A DNA stretch of 64,000 nucleotides from Haematobia irritans (Eukaryota > Arthropoda > Insecta > Diptera > Muscidae): the NCBI RefSeq assembly GCF_050003625.1, contig NC_134398.1, forward strand, positions 70,750,891-70,814,890, in the 5' to 3' direction. This document shows, in pieces, positions 23,731-35,439 of the stretch. The notes beneath the pieces are model-generated. The model was given only the letters and a program-made list of their open reading frames with translations. It ran no database searches and had not been told where the DNA came from. A program made the position numbers and the translations under genes. The first letter of the stretch is position 1. The number at the start of each line of letters is the position of its first letter.

Positions 23731-24606
23731 TTAATAACTGTAAGCACCGGATATAACCCATCCAAAAATTGAGCTTTGAGCTATAGGCATAGAGGAGGAT
23801 GATTGTATTAGGCCCGCCAGTAGGATCTTAGAAATTTGATCATTTCCAATTACCACTTCAATATCAATCGGGTTATAAAAATGGGGGTCGGCTAAGTCCG
23901 CAATATGATTATAAACTGATTGCAGTTGCTTATCTTCCGTGGTCTCTGGTGTTGCTACCTCAAATCGGCGTTGAACCGCTCCTGTGATCTGAATCTTCAT
24001 CGCTGGATCATAGTAGGACTGCATGCTGAGTGTGCAGAATTCTTCGCCATTTTTTCGAGTTGTTGACAGATGATGACGTTGTACCATAGACCTCAGGATA
24101 TAAGTTCGGAGGCTTGCTGAATTCAGCATCAATCTTACCTTGGCAGGACCACCAGGGGTAAGGAGACGTGCCAGTGCAGTGGGAAGAAAAACGTGAATTT
24201 TTCTTTTACGGCTTAGTCGTTCGTGAACCAATGGTGGGGCACGCTTTGATTGGTTGCCATTTGACGACAACCTGGTTGAATTATGGCGATTGACATCCTG
24301 GCGTTGGCGCTGAGTGCTATGAGAAGACTTGGAAGCGTGTCTTTGATGAGTACGGCGAGGCTTGTTGTGGTCGACATGTAACAGTGTGTGGTGATTGTTG
24401 TTACACACCATGCATGTTTTGCGTGATGTACACCAATCACGGGTATGGGAAGAGCACAGGCATTTAAAACAAAACCGCTTCTCCTTCACTTCTTGCCTTC
24501 GTTTTGTGACATCCATATTGAAAAAAGCTTGACAGTTTTTTAATGTATGCCTTTTGTGGCAGATGCGGCATTTTGGAAGGGCAGATATTGAGCTGTAAAC
24601 GTAAAT
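23731..24606 (-). CDS. BEL/Pao ORF3: zinc-knuckle plus protease-like protein
   Basis: An extra frame between the pol stop and the 3' LTR, where some retroelements carry env. It is open from about 24606 although the first ATG is at 24516. The Cys/His cluster already starts upstream of that ATG with CRICHKRHTLKNC, continues with CFKCLCSSHTRDWC and ends CMVCNNNHHTLLH. This is the arrangement seen in the gag part of the 1687-codon frame ([13 protein letters not shown] .. [14 protein letters not shown] .. [13 protein letters not shown]). Downstream come a basic, Ser/His-rich linker, a retropepsin-like stretch LMLNSASLRTYILRSMV where the family's D-S/Q-G is N-S-A, then LADPHFYNPIDIEVVIGNDQ and SSIFGWVISG, which parallel the main ORF, then a stop before any RT. 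A gtttacag just upstream could be a 3' splice site. It has no membrane segment, so it is not an envelope protein. It could be a duplicated gag-protease module used as an accessory protein, or the remnant of another BEL element. Confidence 0.75.
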   Translation of the reverse strand: MYVYSSISALPKCRICHKRHTLKNCQAFFNMDVTKRRQEVKEKRFCFKCLCSSHTRDWCTSRKTCMVCNNNHHTLLHVDHNKPRRTHQRHASKSSHSTQRQRQDVNRHNSTRLSSNGNQSKRAPPLVHERLSRKRKIHVFLPTALARLLTPGGPAKVRLMLNSASLRTYILRSMVQRHHLSTTRKNGEEFCTLSMQSYYDPAMKIQITGAVQRRFEVATPETTEDKQLQSVYNHIADLADPHFYNPIDIEVVIGNDQISKILLAGLIQSSSSMPIAQSSIFGWVISGAYSY

Positions 24607-24640
24607 TTATTAAATTGTGAACGGTGGGCAAATGTAACTC

Positions 24641-27600
24641 CTAAGCGTTTGGAAGTATACAAAGTTTTACTAATGGGCGAATCAGTGTTCCGTTTTGTGT
24701 TCGAATTTCAGCAACACGAACATTACAATCACTGCCTCTAAAAACGTTGGTAACCCTGCCAAGGCACCATTCGTTAGGCGGAAGGTTATCTTCCTTTACT
24801 ATTACAAAATCATCGACCTTTAAATTCTGTTGAGTAGATTTCCATTTGTGTCGTTTCTGTAATTCACAAATGTACTCTGTTTTCCACCTTTTCGCAAATT
24901 GTATTTGTAATGTTTTTAATCGTTTCCAGCGATTTATAAGTGTTAGGTTGTCGGAATATTCTTCCGGAACTGCAATAAGAGCAGCTCCTCTCAATAAATG
25001 ACCAGGAGTAAGTGGAATCAATTCCGTGGGATCCTCGCTAATGGGTGAAAGGGGCCGTGAATTCAAAATACTTTCTATTCGAATCAGTAAAGTGGAAAAT
25101 TCCTCAAAAGTGAATTTAATATTGGAAGCAACTTTACGTAAATGAGTTTTCATGCTTTTCACAGCCGCCTCCCACAATCCTCCCATATGTGGGGCGTGGG
25201 GCGGAATGAAATGCCATGAAAATCCATGAGTACTATATTTTTCAGCAACAGATTTCTGAACATTCTTCAAAAAAGTTCTATATTCAGCCAATAATGTCCT
25301 ACTTGCACCAACAAAATTCGTGCCGTTATCAGAATAAATTTTGTTAGGGAATCCTCGCCTTCCAACAAACCTAATAAAAGTCGACAAAAAAGCTTCACTG
25401 GTTAATTCCGAACAAACCTCCAAGTGAACAGCACGAGTTGACATGCATACAAAAATTGCAGCGTAACCCTTGTGCAGTTTTGCGTTCCGCAGTCTAGATG
25501 TTTTCAAATCAAACGGACCCGCAAAGTCCACTCCAGTATACGTAAATGGCAAGGAAAAAGTACATCTTTCAGTTGGCAAAGACGACATTATCTGAGTTCG
25601 AATACGATGTTTATAAATTGCACATGTGCGACAGTTCCTTATACAGTGTCGTATTGAACTTTTTAAGCGAACTACATAGAATTCTTGGCGGATTGCACGC
25701 AACATTACTTGGTATTCAGAGTGGAGCAACATTTTATGAGTAAAATCAATAAACAGCTTGCAGAAACGTGATTTCTCAGGCAGTATTATTGGATGTCGCT
25801 CGTTGTAGCTAAGATCGGCGTTCGCCAAACGACCATTTATTCGTAGCAGTTTGTATTCATCAAGTTTCGGGTTTAACGTTAGTAGTTTGCTTTTTGAGCT
25901 AATGGGCAAGTTGTTCTCAAGCGCTTGATATTCTGGTGCGTAATAATTCTTTTGGGCTATACGTATTAAGTTAAATTTGACAGTCATTATTTCATCCTTA
26001 GTAATAAAGTCATTCTGCATATTCACCAAAGTTTGATTCCTACATTTTCTTACGAATCGATATATGTAGCATAGTACTCGTAGGGCTCGACTAAAGGAAG
26101 AAAACCGATCTAATATATCCTCAGGTTGACTATCAGTTTGGAAAGTGGATACTCTTCGCTCCAGATCAGGTTCTTTAAATGTTACAGATTTTGGCCAAAA
26201 TTCAATAGGTTTTGAAAGCCATTTCGGCCCGTGCCACCATAGCCAGTTACTACTAAGTTCCGATGCAGTACACCCACGAGTGCCAATATCGGCGGGATTA
26301 TCTGACGTTGGAACATGTCTCCAAGTGGCATTGCCGACGTTTTCCAATATTTCAGAAACCTTATTTGCCACAAAAGTTTTCCAGTGGTATGGTGGCTTAT
26401 CTAGCCAAGCCAACGTAATCGTTGAATCAGACCATAAATATACATCAGCTACTGAGAACGGTAAGTTCTGAGAAACAGATCTCAACAGTTTGGACAAGAG
26501 TGCAGCGCTACATAATTCCAGTCTCGGCAAACTTAAAGTTTTCAAAGGTGCTACTTTACTTTTGGATGCAAGCAAGTGTGAAATTCCAGGTTCTTCCGAG
26601 GGGTATGTACAGACATAAATACAGGCACAGTATGCTTTCTCTGATGCATCACAGAAGCCGTGAATTTGCATCCGAGTTTGTGGAGAGTAGTGAAGCCAAC
26701 GAGGAATTTTAATGAGTTCAATATCAGGCAAATTTGTAACAAAGTATTCCCACTTCTCAAGTGAATGTGGCTTGACTTCTTCGTCCCAATCAGTCCCGTC
26801 AATCCACAGTTGTTGCAAAAGAATTTTTGCTACAATTATAATTGGAGCCAACCAACCAGCGGGATCAAATATCTTGGCTACTATCGAAAGTATTTTCCTT
26901 TTAGTCAAAGGAGGAGACGGCATAGTAATAACTGAAACTTTATAATGGAAACAATCATTCATTGCATTCCATCGAATGCCTAACGTTTTTGTTTCACTCG
27001 TATCCTCCAATTTCAAGAAGTCTTCGTTTAGAAGATCCTCGGGGGGCATATTTTTTAAAATCTCAGGATGATTTGCGGTAAGTTTTTTAAGAGGAAAACC
27101 CGCAGAGTCTAGTAAATCAACAAGTTGAATTAAATAATATTTGGTTTCAGCAAGAGAATGTCCTCCAGAGAGAACATCATCAACATATATTTGATCTCGA
27201 AGAATTGACGATGCAGTGGGATGAGTGTGTTTTGCATCGTCACTCAGTTGTATAAGGGTGCGAATGGCTAAATATGGAGCACAGTTTACTCCAAAAGTCA
27301 CAGTTTTCAATGCATAATCAAGGATACTTTCAGATTGAGAATTTCGAAACAGAATTCGCTGAAATTGTTGATCATTTTCATGTACATGAATTTGACGATA
27401 CATTTTCTGTATGTCGCCATTAAACACATACTTAAAGAACCGCCAACGCAAAATAACATTTGTTAAATCATTTTGTAGTATCGGTCCAGTGTGCAGAATA
27501 TCATTTAAAGAAAATCCAGTAGTAGTTTTCTTTGAAGCGTTAAATACCACTCTGACTTTTGTTGTAGTCCGCTCAGGTTTGACAACTGCATGATGTGGTA

Positions 27601-29704
27601 AGTAAAAAGAACAGTAACGAGAATTTACACAGATTTCATATGACTTAGTAGGCTCCATATGATTCAGTTCCAAATATTCCTGTAAAGCGTTCGAGTACTC
27701 AGTCATAAGCTCAGGTGTTTTCTGTAATTGTTTCTCTAAGTTTAAGTACTGAGCCATAGCAGCTCGTCTCGAAGATCCGAGAAATACTTCGGGAGGTAGA
27801 TCTTGACGAAATGGCAATCTTACTTGGTATCTCCCATTTGGTAAGCGGCAAGTTGTCTCACGGTAAAAGTTTTCACACCAAATATCAGAATCAGAAAGAG
27901 TTTTCGACTTAGGTATTTCTTCCAATTCCCAAAATTTCTTTACATCTTCATTAAGGGTATCATTTGATGTAACCCATGATGCAAAAGTTGTAACAGTTCG
28001 ACGTTTCGGGGGCCCACTTATAAGCCAACCAAATTCAGAATTTTGAGCGAGAAGACTTCCTGCTACATTCTTTTCCAAACCAGCTTTAATGATAGATGGC
28101 AGAACATCGCTACCCAACAACATATCAATGGGCCCAGGTTTGAAAAAATTTGGATCTGCTAAGTCAAGTTGTTTTAATTCGGACCAATCAGAGATATGAG
28201 TTTGTGCATATGGCATCAAATTCTTCAAGTTCGAAACGACTAAAGCCGAAGTGTGTAGCCTAAAATCTGATTTGCGAGACTTTAAAGTTATATTGCACAC
28301 TTTAGAGGAATTTTCTAAAATCGTTCCTCCTAGACCAGATATCCTCGTGAAAGATCTCTTAGTCGGAATTGAGAAACGGTTAATCATTCTGCTGGAAATA
28401 AATGATTCCTGCGAGCCCTGGTCTATAAAAACTCGAATAGTAAAATTTGTTCCCAAATGTTCCAGATCAACCAAAGCAGTGGGCAAAACAGTTCCTTCCC
28501 CAGAGTTGGCAAAGTTTAATTGCACATCAGTAATGGGCACGGTGTAAGCAGCGGCTGAAGTAGTCGGTTGATCGTTAACTACCGCATCAGTATGGAAAGT
28601 ATTAACATTTTGCGCCAGACTGCGCTGTGTTCCATCTCGTCTTCCAGCATGATTATTTTCAGGGTGCAAAAGAGAGTGATGTTTTTGCTGACATTTTTGG
28701 CACACATTATCACTTTGGCAGTTTTGAGTAGTATGGCCATGGGATAGACAGTTTTCACATATCTTATTATCAACAACGAATTTCTTCTTTTGAGCAAATG
28801 GCCACGATTTAAATTTAAAACATGCTCGCAGAGCATGATTTTGGTTGCAAGCTTTACAGGGTCTGAAGTTAGTATCCGTCTTAGTGTGGTAGGTTTGGGT
28901 TTTGTTTTGTGCAGTTGTTGAATTTGAGGGTTTTCTCATATCGGAGATTGATTCCAACATATGAAGACGTTTGGATATAAATACATCCAATTGTTCCCAT
29001 GACGGTATCTGTTTATGATCAGTTAACGAGTTTTCCCAAGCAGTTAGTGTTTCATCGGGTAGTCTGGATGAAACCCAGAACACTAAAATAGGATCCCATG
29101 ACACAACAGATATGTTATAAGTTTTCAAGACCGAGAGACAATTATTTATCGTATACTGAAGATTTCGCAAAGATTTTCCCTTCTCCGAAGTAACGCGTTC
29201 AGTTTCAAAAATTTTCCTCAGCTGATGATTAATCAAAATACGTTTGTTCTCGTAACGTTGCTTCAGTGCATCCCATGCCAGACTGAAATTGTCATCTGTT
29301 AAAGCAAATTGTTTTACAATTTGGTGTGCTTCCCCACGAGTTTTTGCCCTCAAGTGAAAAAGTTTCTGCGCAGGTGACAACTTTGGATGCTTAATATAAA
29401 TGGCAGAGAACATATCTCTGAAACTTGGCCATTTGTCGTATCCTCCACTGAATATCTCAGTATCGCAGGGAGGTACTTTCAGTGAGAATCCATTTTCATC
29501 CGAAGTCCTGATCTCAGTTCTCTCAGCCGACCGTGACGAGTTATCCATCTTCCTTTTCTCGATTTCTATCAAATCCAAGATTGACGTTTTACACGATTTG
29601 TACGATCTACATGATTCGTTAAACTTGGAATGAATAGATTCTTTCTCAGCTTTAGAATGTGTCTCCACAGTGGTCATTTCGACGTTCCAGATCATCCAAA
29701 TCAA
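24641..29704 (-). CDS. BEL/Pao gag-pol polyprotein
   Basis: 1687 codons without a stop. The frame opens at a TTG (29704); the first ATG is at 29695. Order: gag-like region with [15 protein letters not shown] and [10 protein letters not shown] (about residues 85-260, DUF1759-like); zinc knuckles [13 protein letters not shown] and [14 protein letters not shown] (about 285-350); aspartic protease [14 protein letters not shown] (about 430) through SEFGWLISG; reverse transcriptase [24 protein letters not shown] and YVDDVLSGG; RNase [18 protein letters not shown] and [11 protein letters not shown]; integrase HKMLLH .. CRNCRTC zinc site; catalytic core [17 protein letters not shown] and [11 protein letters not shown] (D, D and E present); and a C-terminal domain with PGHLLRG and [10 protein letters not shown]. 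All catalytic residues I can locate are intact. The N-terminus is probably encoded upstream in another frame (29652-29807). Confidence 0.9.
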   Translation of the reverse strand: MIWMIWNVEMTTVETHSKAEKESIHSKFNESCRSYKSCKTSILDLIEIEKRKMDNSSRSAERTEIRTSDENGFSLKVPPCDTEIFSGGYDKWPSFRDMFSAIYIKHPKLSPAQKLFHLRAKTRGEAHQIVKQFALTDDNFSLAWDALKQRYENKRILINHQLRKIFETERVTSEKGKSLRNLQYTINNCLSVLKTYNISVVSWDPILVFWVSSRLPDETLTAWENSLTDHKQIPSWEQLDVFISKRLHMLESISDMRKPSNSTTAQNKTQTYHTKTDTNFRPCKACNQNHALRACFKFKSWPFAQKKKFVVDNKICENCLSHGHTTQNCQSDNVCQKCQQKHHSLLHPENNHAGRRDGTQRSLAQNVNTFHTDAVVNDQPTTSAAAYTVPITDVQLNFANSGEGTVLPTALVDLEHLGTNFTIRVFIDQGSQESFISSRMINRFSIPTKRSFTRISGLGGTILENSSKVCNITLKSRKSDFRLHTSALVVSNLKNLMPYAQTHISDWSELKQLDLADPNFFKPGPIDMLLGSDVLPSIIKAGLEKNVAGSLLAQNSEFGWLISGPPKRRTVTTFASWVTSNDTLNEDVKKFWELEEIPKSKTLSDSDIWCENFYRETTCRLPNGRYQVRLPFRQDLPPEVFLGSSRRAAMAQYLNLEKQLQKTPELMTEYSNALQEYLELNHMEPTKSYEICVNSRYCSFYLPHHAVVKPERTTTKVRVVFNASKKTTTGFSLNDILHTGPILQNDLTNVILRWRFFKYVFNGDIQKMYRQIHVHENDQQFQRILFRNSQSESILDYALKTVTFGVNCAPYLAIRTLIQLSDDAKHTHPTASSILRDQIYVDDVLSGGHSLAETKYYLIQLVDLLDSAGFPLKKLTANHPEILKNMPPEDLLNEDFLKLEDTSETKTLGIRWNAMNDCFHYKVSVITMPSPPLTKRKILSIVAKIFDPAGWLAPIIIVAKILLQQLWIDGTDWDEEVKPHSLEKWEYFVTNLPDIELIKIPRWLHYSPQTRMQIHGFCDASEKAYCACIYVCTYPSEEPGISHLLASKSKVAPLKTLSLPRLELCSAALLSKLLRSVSQNLPFSVADVYLWSDSTITLAWLDKPPYHWKTFVANKVSEILENVGNATWRHVPTSDNPADIGTRGCTASELSSNWLWWHGPKWLSKPIEFWPKSVTFKEPDLERRVSTFQTDSQPEDILDRFSSFSRALRVLCYIYRFVRKCRNQTLVNMQNDFITKDEIMTVKFNLIRIAQKNYYAPEYQALENNLPISSKSKLLTLNPKLDEYKLLRINGRLANADLSYNERHPIILPEKSRFCKLFIDFTHKMLLHSEYQVMLRAIRQEFYVVRLKSSIRHCIRNCRTCAIYKHRIRTQIMSSLPTERCTFSLPFTYTGVDFAGPFDLKTSRLRNAKLHKGYAAIFVCMSTRAVHLEVCSELTSEAFLSTFIRFVGRRGFPNKIYSDNGTNFVGASRTLLAEYRTFLKNVQKSVAEKYSTHGFSWHFIPPHAPHMGGLWEAAVKSMKTHLRKVASNIKFTFEEFSTLLIRIESILNSRPLSPISEDPTELIPLTPGHLLRGAALIAVPEEYSDNLTLINRWKRLKTLQIQFAKRWKTEYICELQKRHKWKSTQQNLKVDDFVIVKEDNLPPNEWCLGRVTNVFRGSDCNVRVAEIRTQNGTLIRPLVKLCILPNA

Positions 29705-29807
29705 CTTTCAAACTGGATAGCGAATGTTCTGACACATCGATTGCCGAAAAATTAGCGCAATATGTGACCAACTGATCAGAAAAGAATATGAACTTTTGCG
29801 AAGACAT
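29652..29807 (-). pseudogene. Likely frameshifted gag N-terminus of BEL/Pao
   Basis: An ATG at 29807 opens a 51-codon frame starting MSSQKFIFFSDQL and including [12 protein letters not shown], a composition fitting a gag N-terminal helix region. It overlaps the start of the 1687-codon frame in a different phase and stops at 29652-29654. A one-base indel would join the two. Alternatively, initiation within the long frame is genuine. Confidence 0.55.
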
Positions 29808-31604
29808 TTTCTCTTAAATAGAGTATAAGTCTCACAGAATATTGCAAAAGTGTCACAAGTAAATCAACAGAGTTTAAGTAATTGAACCACGAGATACTCA
29901 ATACCCCTGAGAATAATATCGTAAACTTCAACAGCGTAAATGCTTTTCAACAACTATGTTGAATTTGTATGTGTTACTCAGTCACCACGAAGAAAATCGA
30001 TATATTGAGCAATAAGAGAAGTTTGTATCTCGTACGGAAGAGCCCAACACTAGTATTGCAGAGAAATAATATAGTCTGGTATACTTCAGTACAGTAACGG
30101 TTTGTTATCTCTGTAGTATTTTGAAATCCGAAATAACTGTCCGAAAGTAAGAGAATTTTGGAACTCAACTTAAGAGCAAGAACTTAAGAACAATTATATA
30201 GCTGGTTTATACTTGGCCAAACAAACCAAACAAACCAAAAAATCCAAAATGTTGGTATTAATGAAACGTAATGTGCGATATCCGAGTTGATAACAGTATC
30301 TCCAATTAATCACATACACTGAACTTCGTGATTTTTTCCCAAATATGGTATAAAAGCAAATAATAAAAATCACAGTAAGTCGCAAAAAATGAGGTAATGT
30401 CGCGAAATATGGTTTTTTCCAATGCAGACCAAGTTAATTAATCCTTGATTTTGATAAAATTTATCTCAGAACACCGAGTTCAGAATGCATAGTTTTTTGA
30501 CATCACACCAATTTCCATTCACGTTGGGTAGTATACAAACAAAACTATTAACTGGCCGAGAAATATGAGTTTTAATTTTAAAATTGTACAAAGAAGCCAA
30601 ACATATCGTATTTTCGAAAACTTTAAGCCCCAGATGCAATATCTGCAATTATTATCCTATATTCGGAGACTTTTCGTCTTCCCCAATCTTCAATATTTCA
30701 GTTAATTCAAAAAAGAGATTTCGCTATGATGACTTTAACAAATTTAGTTAGTTAAATCTTTTTATCACAAACAAATATTTGTTTAGAGCTGGGTAAGATG
30801 ATGTGTTCCAAAAATTAGTTTGCATAAATCAATAATTTTGTTATTGAAATTCTCAATTTCTTTTTTTTCTTCAAATATGGTATAAAGTAGATAATAAAAA
30901 GTCCCAGTAAGTTCCAAAATAATAATGTTCGATTTCAAAATGTGCGCTGGAAAACCGACGTTAAATCTTTAATTCCATTTACTAAACGCAAGTTAAATTC
31001 CAATAAACGCACAATTAGGTTCAGTAAAAGGCACCCACATAAAAATTGATTGCTCAAAAAAAAAAATTTTTCGCGAGAGGACAAAATGATAACAATTTGG
31101 CGCCTCTGCTCTTTGATAAGAAAAATTCTCATAAATGACATAAATTGCAATATTATTTCCAGTAACAAATGTAATATTAAATATTACAAACTTAATCCCG
31201 TAAACTCTCTTTTTCCGGCAATTAGTCAAGATTTAGAATCAAAAAAGTACTATATTAAGGCGATTCGAAGAACAAAATCTTGTATAAACTTTCGGTCCAA
31301 AACGCTTAAAGACCTAATTTCGTTCTCTTTATTCGACAGTTTGCCAAGGTTTAAAATAAATAATTAACAGTTGCAAAATAGTAGTTCAGAATTCCTCAGT
31401 AGTATGAGTAAAATTTTTTTTTCGAATATTCTTTCACCTTAAACCGCTTAATAGTTCATACATTCAATTCTCATACATTCAATTCAATTTGGGTTTTATT
31501 CATTTTCTGCCCCAGACTTAACCACTTTTGCCACATAAATACAAAATTGCAAATCCCCACATTTGGGATTACAATCACCAATGAAATGTATAAAGATGAT
31601 TTTA

Positions 31605-31681
31605 TTTATATATTTACAATCATAATGAATTATGAAAATAAACAGTTAATATAGGTGCCGACAACATAGGTTTTCGACCTG
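31605..31681 (-). mobile_element. LINE-B 3'-end insertion in BEL leader, 77 bp
   Basis: Flanked by the 13-bp repeat aaagatgatttta (31592-31604 and 31682-31694). The body is almost the same as 22457-22544 (acaatcataatgaattatga, gaaaataaac, aacataggttttcgacct). Confidence 0.8.
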
Positions 31682-31733
31682 AAAGATGATTTTAATTTGA
31701 TTAAGTATTTCCAGTTTTAATTGACCCCGTATA

Positions 31734-32872
31734 TTAACACTCAAAAAAAAAACATACCCGGGTCTAAAGATTTTGTCTTTACTTTCACAATTTTGGTAAT
31801 GATTCCGAGCCAAAAAGGCGGAGAATACAAGTAAGGATACTTTAGAGACACAATTCTCTTTTAAATTTGGGTTTCGTGTACTTGCTTCTAGAAAGCAAAT
31901 TTTAATCTTTTTGTTTTTTCCAGCTTTTTTTTTCCATATGTCATTAGGTCTTTTAAAAACGAGTCCACGACAACTTTATTTTTCAAAATCAGACTCGATT
32001 TCCAGTAGAAATTAAACCGAAAAAAAGTCTGTTGCAAAACTGATGCTAAAATGAACTAATATTTAGTGCACAAATTTTACGTTGCTTTAGTTCATTCTTC
32101 AAATTTTGTAAGAAATTTTCCCCAGACCAACGATATTTTCCTCATTCCAAGTATGACTCAAAACTAAATGGCAGTAAAATTTCAATGGCATACAAATTAG
32201 TTCAATTCGAAATAAAACAGAAGAAGTTTTTCATACACTTCGCAAAGTAAGAAAGAACTATAGCGTGGTTAAATTGCGAATGATCTGGCGCTTAAGATTT
32301 TTCCTTTATTTTCAGTTCATTTTTCCTTTTCGAGGAAAATAAATTTCGTAAATGGTAATTAAAAATCCAAAAAGGTCGGAAAATTTTCGTTAGTTTAATG
32401 AATTTCAAAATTTGGAATACAATTTAGTTAATTTTTCGCACGAGATAGTTCATTTTTCCCAAAATGTAGTTTACTTTTTTTTTCTGTGTATGATATGTTT
32501 CAAGTAAAATAAGTCTTTAAAATAAAGTGTTGAAAAACATGTCCTATTATTGAACGATTTTTTGCTTTGTACTGAAGATGCAAAATGACAACAAATTTAA
32601 AGACAAATTCATTAATTTTAAAGATTTTTTCTGAATTATTAAAGTCAAGTTGACCTCACCCAAAAATGTTTCTCTTCCTGTTTCTGATACCACTTTTCAA
32701 ATCAAGTCACTTAATTATAAGGACAGTACGACATCATTGAAAAGTTCATCGACTTTTGGACAAAGAAAAAGCTTTATATTAGAAAAATGCGTCTGTTATG
32801 CTAAACAAAATTTGCATTTGTATTTTAAGGACATGAAATCTATGGTCCCACAACAATATTTTCTCAGTGCAT
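31734..32872. mobile_element. Family X copy 1 (TA-flanked MITE-like)
   Basis: The left end, taacactcaaaaaaaaaaca, and the right end, ttttctcagtgcata, are loosely inverted. The interior matches the X copy at 49476-52685: caagtaaggatac, gagacacaattctctttt, gtctttaaaataaagtgttg, gcaagttgacct-type and cattgaaaagttcatcgac segments in the same order. No transposase. Confidence 0.65.
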
Positions 32873-35151
32873 ATAATATAATTCCAATAGACAGATCATG
32901 AATACATTTACCACGATGCATATACAAAATGTTAACACTCTTCTCTATTTGGATTTTTTACTATGTGCATACGGCATCTCTACTCTTCTAGCACTCACCC
33001 ACTCAAGAATTCCACCCGTGGCCGTGCCCCTCTTCACCACCGTCTCACCTTGTTGGTACACCGTTAGACAAAAACCATCAACTAACAAAGCAAGTACATG
33101 TCAAGCTATGGAAGCCTCACGTAAATTAGTCCATGCACATCCAAAAATCTTCACCACCAAATTTCCTCTCTGCCTTTCCGTCCCAGACATTCCTTTGCAA
33201 ACCTGTGTTCCGTATACTTCAGTGCCTTTTTTCACTTGTTTGCTTAATTCCAAACGTCTTTTTTCTTTCCTTCGTAAGTCTCTCACGCTTTCAGTTCATA
33301 AATTATTATTTTTCCACGGGTTAATGTTCTCAACACTTCTCCGTCAATTCCTTTATTGTTTGAAAGTTAATTTTCACAAAATTTCTTTGACAACTTCTTT
33401 TAATTTCCAACAATTTATTTTCTAGTTCCCTCTTATGTCTAGCACATCTTCATTTTAGCAGCTTTCAATTGTAATGAGGACCAGACAAAAATCACGTTCA
33501 TTCATTCTTCGCTCTCTCAAAGTTGACTCTCCCTAATTTCGTGTGGTCGATGAACATGTATGGCAAATCGCATATATATGAGAATAACTTTGTATTCGAA
33601 AGGCCCCACAGCCATGAAATAATTATTAGTGGTTATGGGACATAAATTGCTGAAATATATTATTTCGAATTGTATTGTTCGAAGCCAATATGATTTAATG
33701 AATTCATTATACTTTGAAAGCACTTCTACGAAGTTCCTTTTCTCCTTAAATGTTTGTCTTGTATTAATAAAGTATATGGCAACCACGAGATGCAAGAGTT
33801 GAGAAACCACAAAGTCGATAGACAAAGAGAAAGTTAACTCTCACATGTATACAACACCTCTTTGTTCTACTTAAGAGAGTTTGGGCTGCGCTGTCGACTT
33901 AAGGGATATTTCATTCCTGAGATTTTTCTCCTACTTCTTTGTCAAATTTTGCTGTGTGGTCGGTGGCATATTCATGTGTCTAATGTACATAACGATTAAT
34001 ATAATGATGTTGGAGTCTTTATTCGAAGGAGGGAAGTATGGCAATCAAGAAGAGAGCGTTGTGCTCTTAATTCCCAAATATATAAAGGGATATTTTACTT
34101 TTTCAACCAACGGCATTAACGTTCAATATAGATAGACGATTTCGTTTTTCTAATCGAATAAATAATTCTAAACGGTCTTTGTTGGTGTGCCAGTCGGGTG
34201 AGTGCTGTCGCGGGCATATATCATGGGATGTTAGTCTAATTATGCAATGTTATAGAAAACATTTGGTTGATTCTGACACTATTCTTTGCATAGCAGGCAA
34301 ATGTTATCAACACAAGTTACAGTTGATTTCTGCATACGAGGTTGATGGATATGTTCCTATGCAGAATGCAAGTGAGTATGAAAGTCGCGGTACACAACAG
34401 AAGAATGGCTATTGCAAATGTCTGAAGGTTAGAAATAAAATGCTGGGTGGTTTTGTTGTAACGAATATAATTATGTTAGATTATTTTGAGCTGTGGTTCG
34501 TTTGTGGGTAAATGTTAAAGTTATTTTTAGGTTCCCTTTCAGTGTAACAGGCATATGTTTTACAGTATAATTATTGATAAAAATGAGTCACTTTCTCAGT
34601 ATGTAAACAGCAATTCTGTTTTGATGTAAAAAGCAAATTGTTGACAGCAATATATGTTGTGCTGTTTTTGCACTTTCATTTACAGGTACATTAACATACA
34701 ATGAGGAACAAACCTAAAGAGACATTCTCTGCAACATTTTATCTTCCTTTTCACAAGAAAATTCCAAAATGATACTTCAATATAAGTATGGTACGGTGTG
34801 TAACACACGCAGATGATTAATCAGTGTTCGTTAAGAACCGATAAAGTAGAGTAACTTTCAGAAGTTACTTTATAATTTAGATGGTGTACAATAATTTTAA
34901 CAGGGCGATGACTGTGTGCTTTTCAATTTAAACATTCAGATTGTTAACAGCGGTGGCACGAGATGCAATCACCAACATTTTCTCACAACTCAGGATAACT
35001 TTTATACCAAACACTGATTTCCCTGACCGTTCACAATTCAACAAATTGTACGTACCTTTTCTCCATAATATTCAGTAGAAAAAAAATGTAGCGTATTAGG
35101 CGGTGGACGTGATCCAATGTTTAAATGCAAACCAATTTCTCAACGTTCCTT

Positions 35152-35169
35152 GACGGATCGATAGGACCA
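35152..35169 (-). other. Primer binding site of the BEL/Pao element
   Basis: Directly abuts the 5' LTR. The minus strand reads TGGTCCTATCGATCCGTC; the leading TGG is the complement of a tRNA CCA end. I cannot assign the tRNA. Confidence 0.7.
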
Positions 35170-35380
35170 TGAACAAATGCGGTATTCTACAAGTGGACTG
35201 TATCGTTTTAATAGTGTATCTCCGCAAAAGTTTATCAGTTAGAAAATATGCAAATAAATAAGAAAAGTAATGGAGGTTTCAGTTTGAGGTAGGTTTATTT
35301 ACAGTGTTTGGCTTCTTACCACTTCAGATGTTCAAGCACAAGTAAGTCTAATATGGATTTTGTTGAAACGAATTTCAACA
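35170..35380 (-). repeat. 5' LTR of the BEL/Pao element, internally deleted (211 bp)
   Basis: Identical to the 3' LTR over its first roughly 190 bases and its last roughly 25, but lacking 261 central bases. The junction reads aatatgg/attttgttg. The deleted part would lie in the U3/R region of the element-orientated LTR, so promoter function may be impaired. Confidence 0.85.
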
Positions 35381-35439
35381 CTATATTTACAAACATTTTA
35401 TGTCCCAAACATAATATGTTCTAACCTATTAACATATTC

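Larger units (their letters stand above)
29808..35151 (-). other. Very long 5' leader of the BEL/Pao element
   Basis: About 5.3 kb between gag and the primer binding site; no long ORF in the sense orientation. It includes the family X insertion (31734-32872), a LINE-B insertion (31605-31681), and a related pair of segments around caaatatggtataaa at about 30340-30400 and 30868-30925, roughly 530 bp apart. At 32898-33425 a plus-strand 175-codon frame, antisense to the element, has no recognised domain. Once the two insertions are removed, about 4.1 kb still has no explanation. Confidence 0.6.
23233..35380 (-). mobile_element. BEL/Pao LTR retrotransposon, 12.1 kb
   Basis: Terminal TG..CA LTRs share about 190 identical leading bases and a common end. 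The element is flanked by the 5-bp target duplication ctata (23228-23232 and 35381-35385), inserted into a T-family fragment whose halves continue on both sides. On the minus strand the order is: 5' LTR (35380-35170), primer binding site starting TGG, about 5.3-kb leader, gag-pol, a third ORF, the polypurine tract aaggggggctgaa, and the 3' LTR (23704-23233). Identity of the shared LTR parts points to recent insertion. The length is well above the usual 6-9 kb, partly because family X (31734-32872) and a LINE-B fragment have inserted into the leader. Confidence 0.9.

Noticed and set aside
24213..24440. 75-codon minus frame inside ORF3
   Set aside because: Shadow frame of ORF3.
23731..24606. 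ORF3 as an envelope gene making this an endogenous retrovirus
   Set aside because: No signal peptide, transmembrane segment or glycoprotein features; its motifs are gag zinc knuckles and a protease-like fold.
32898..33425. 175-codon plus-strand frame
   Set aside because: Antisense within the BEL leader, no recognisable motif, low-complexity Phe/Leu/Ser composition.
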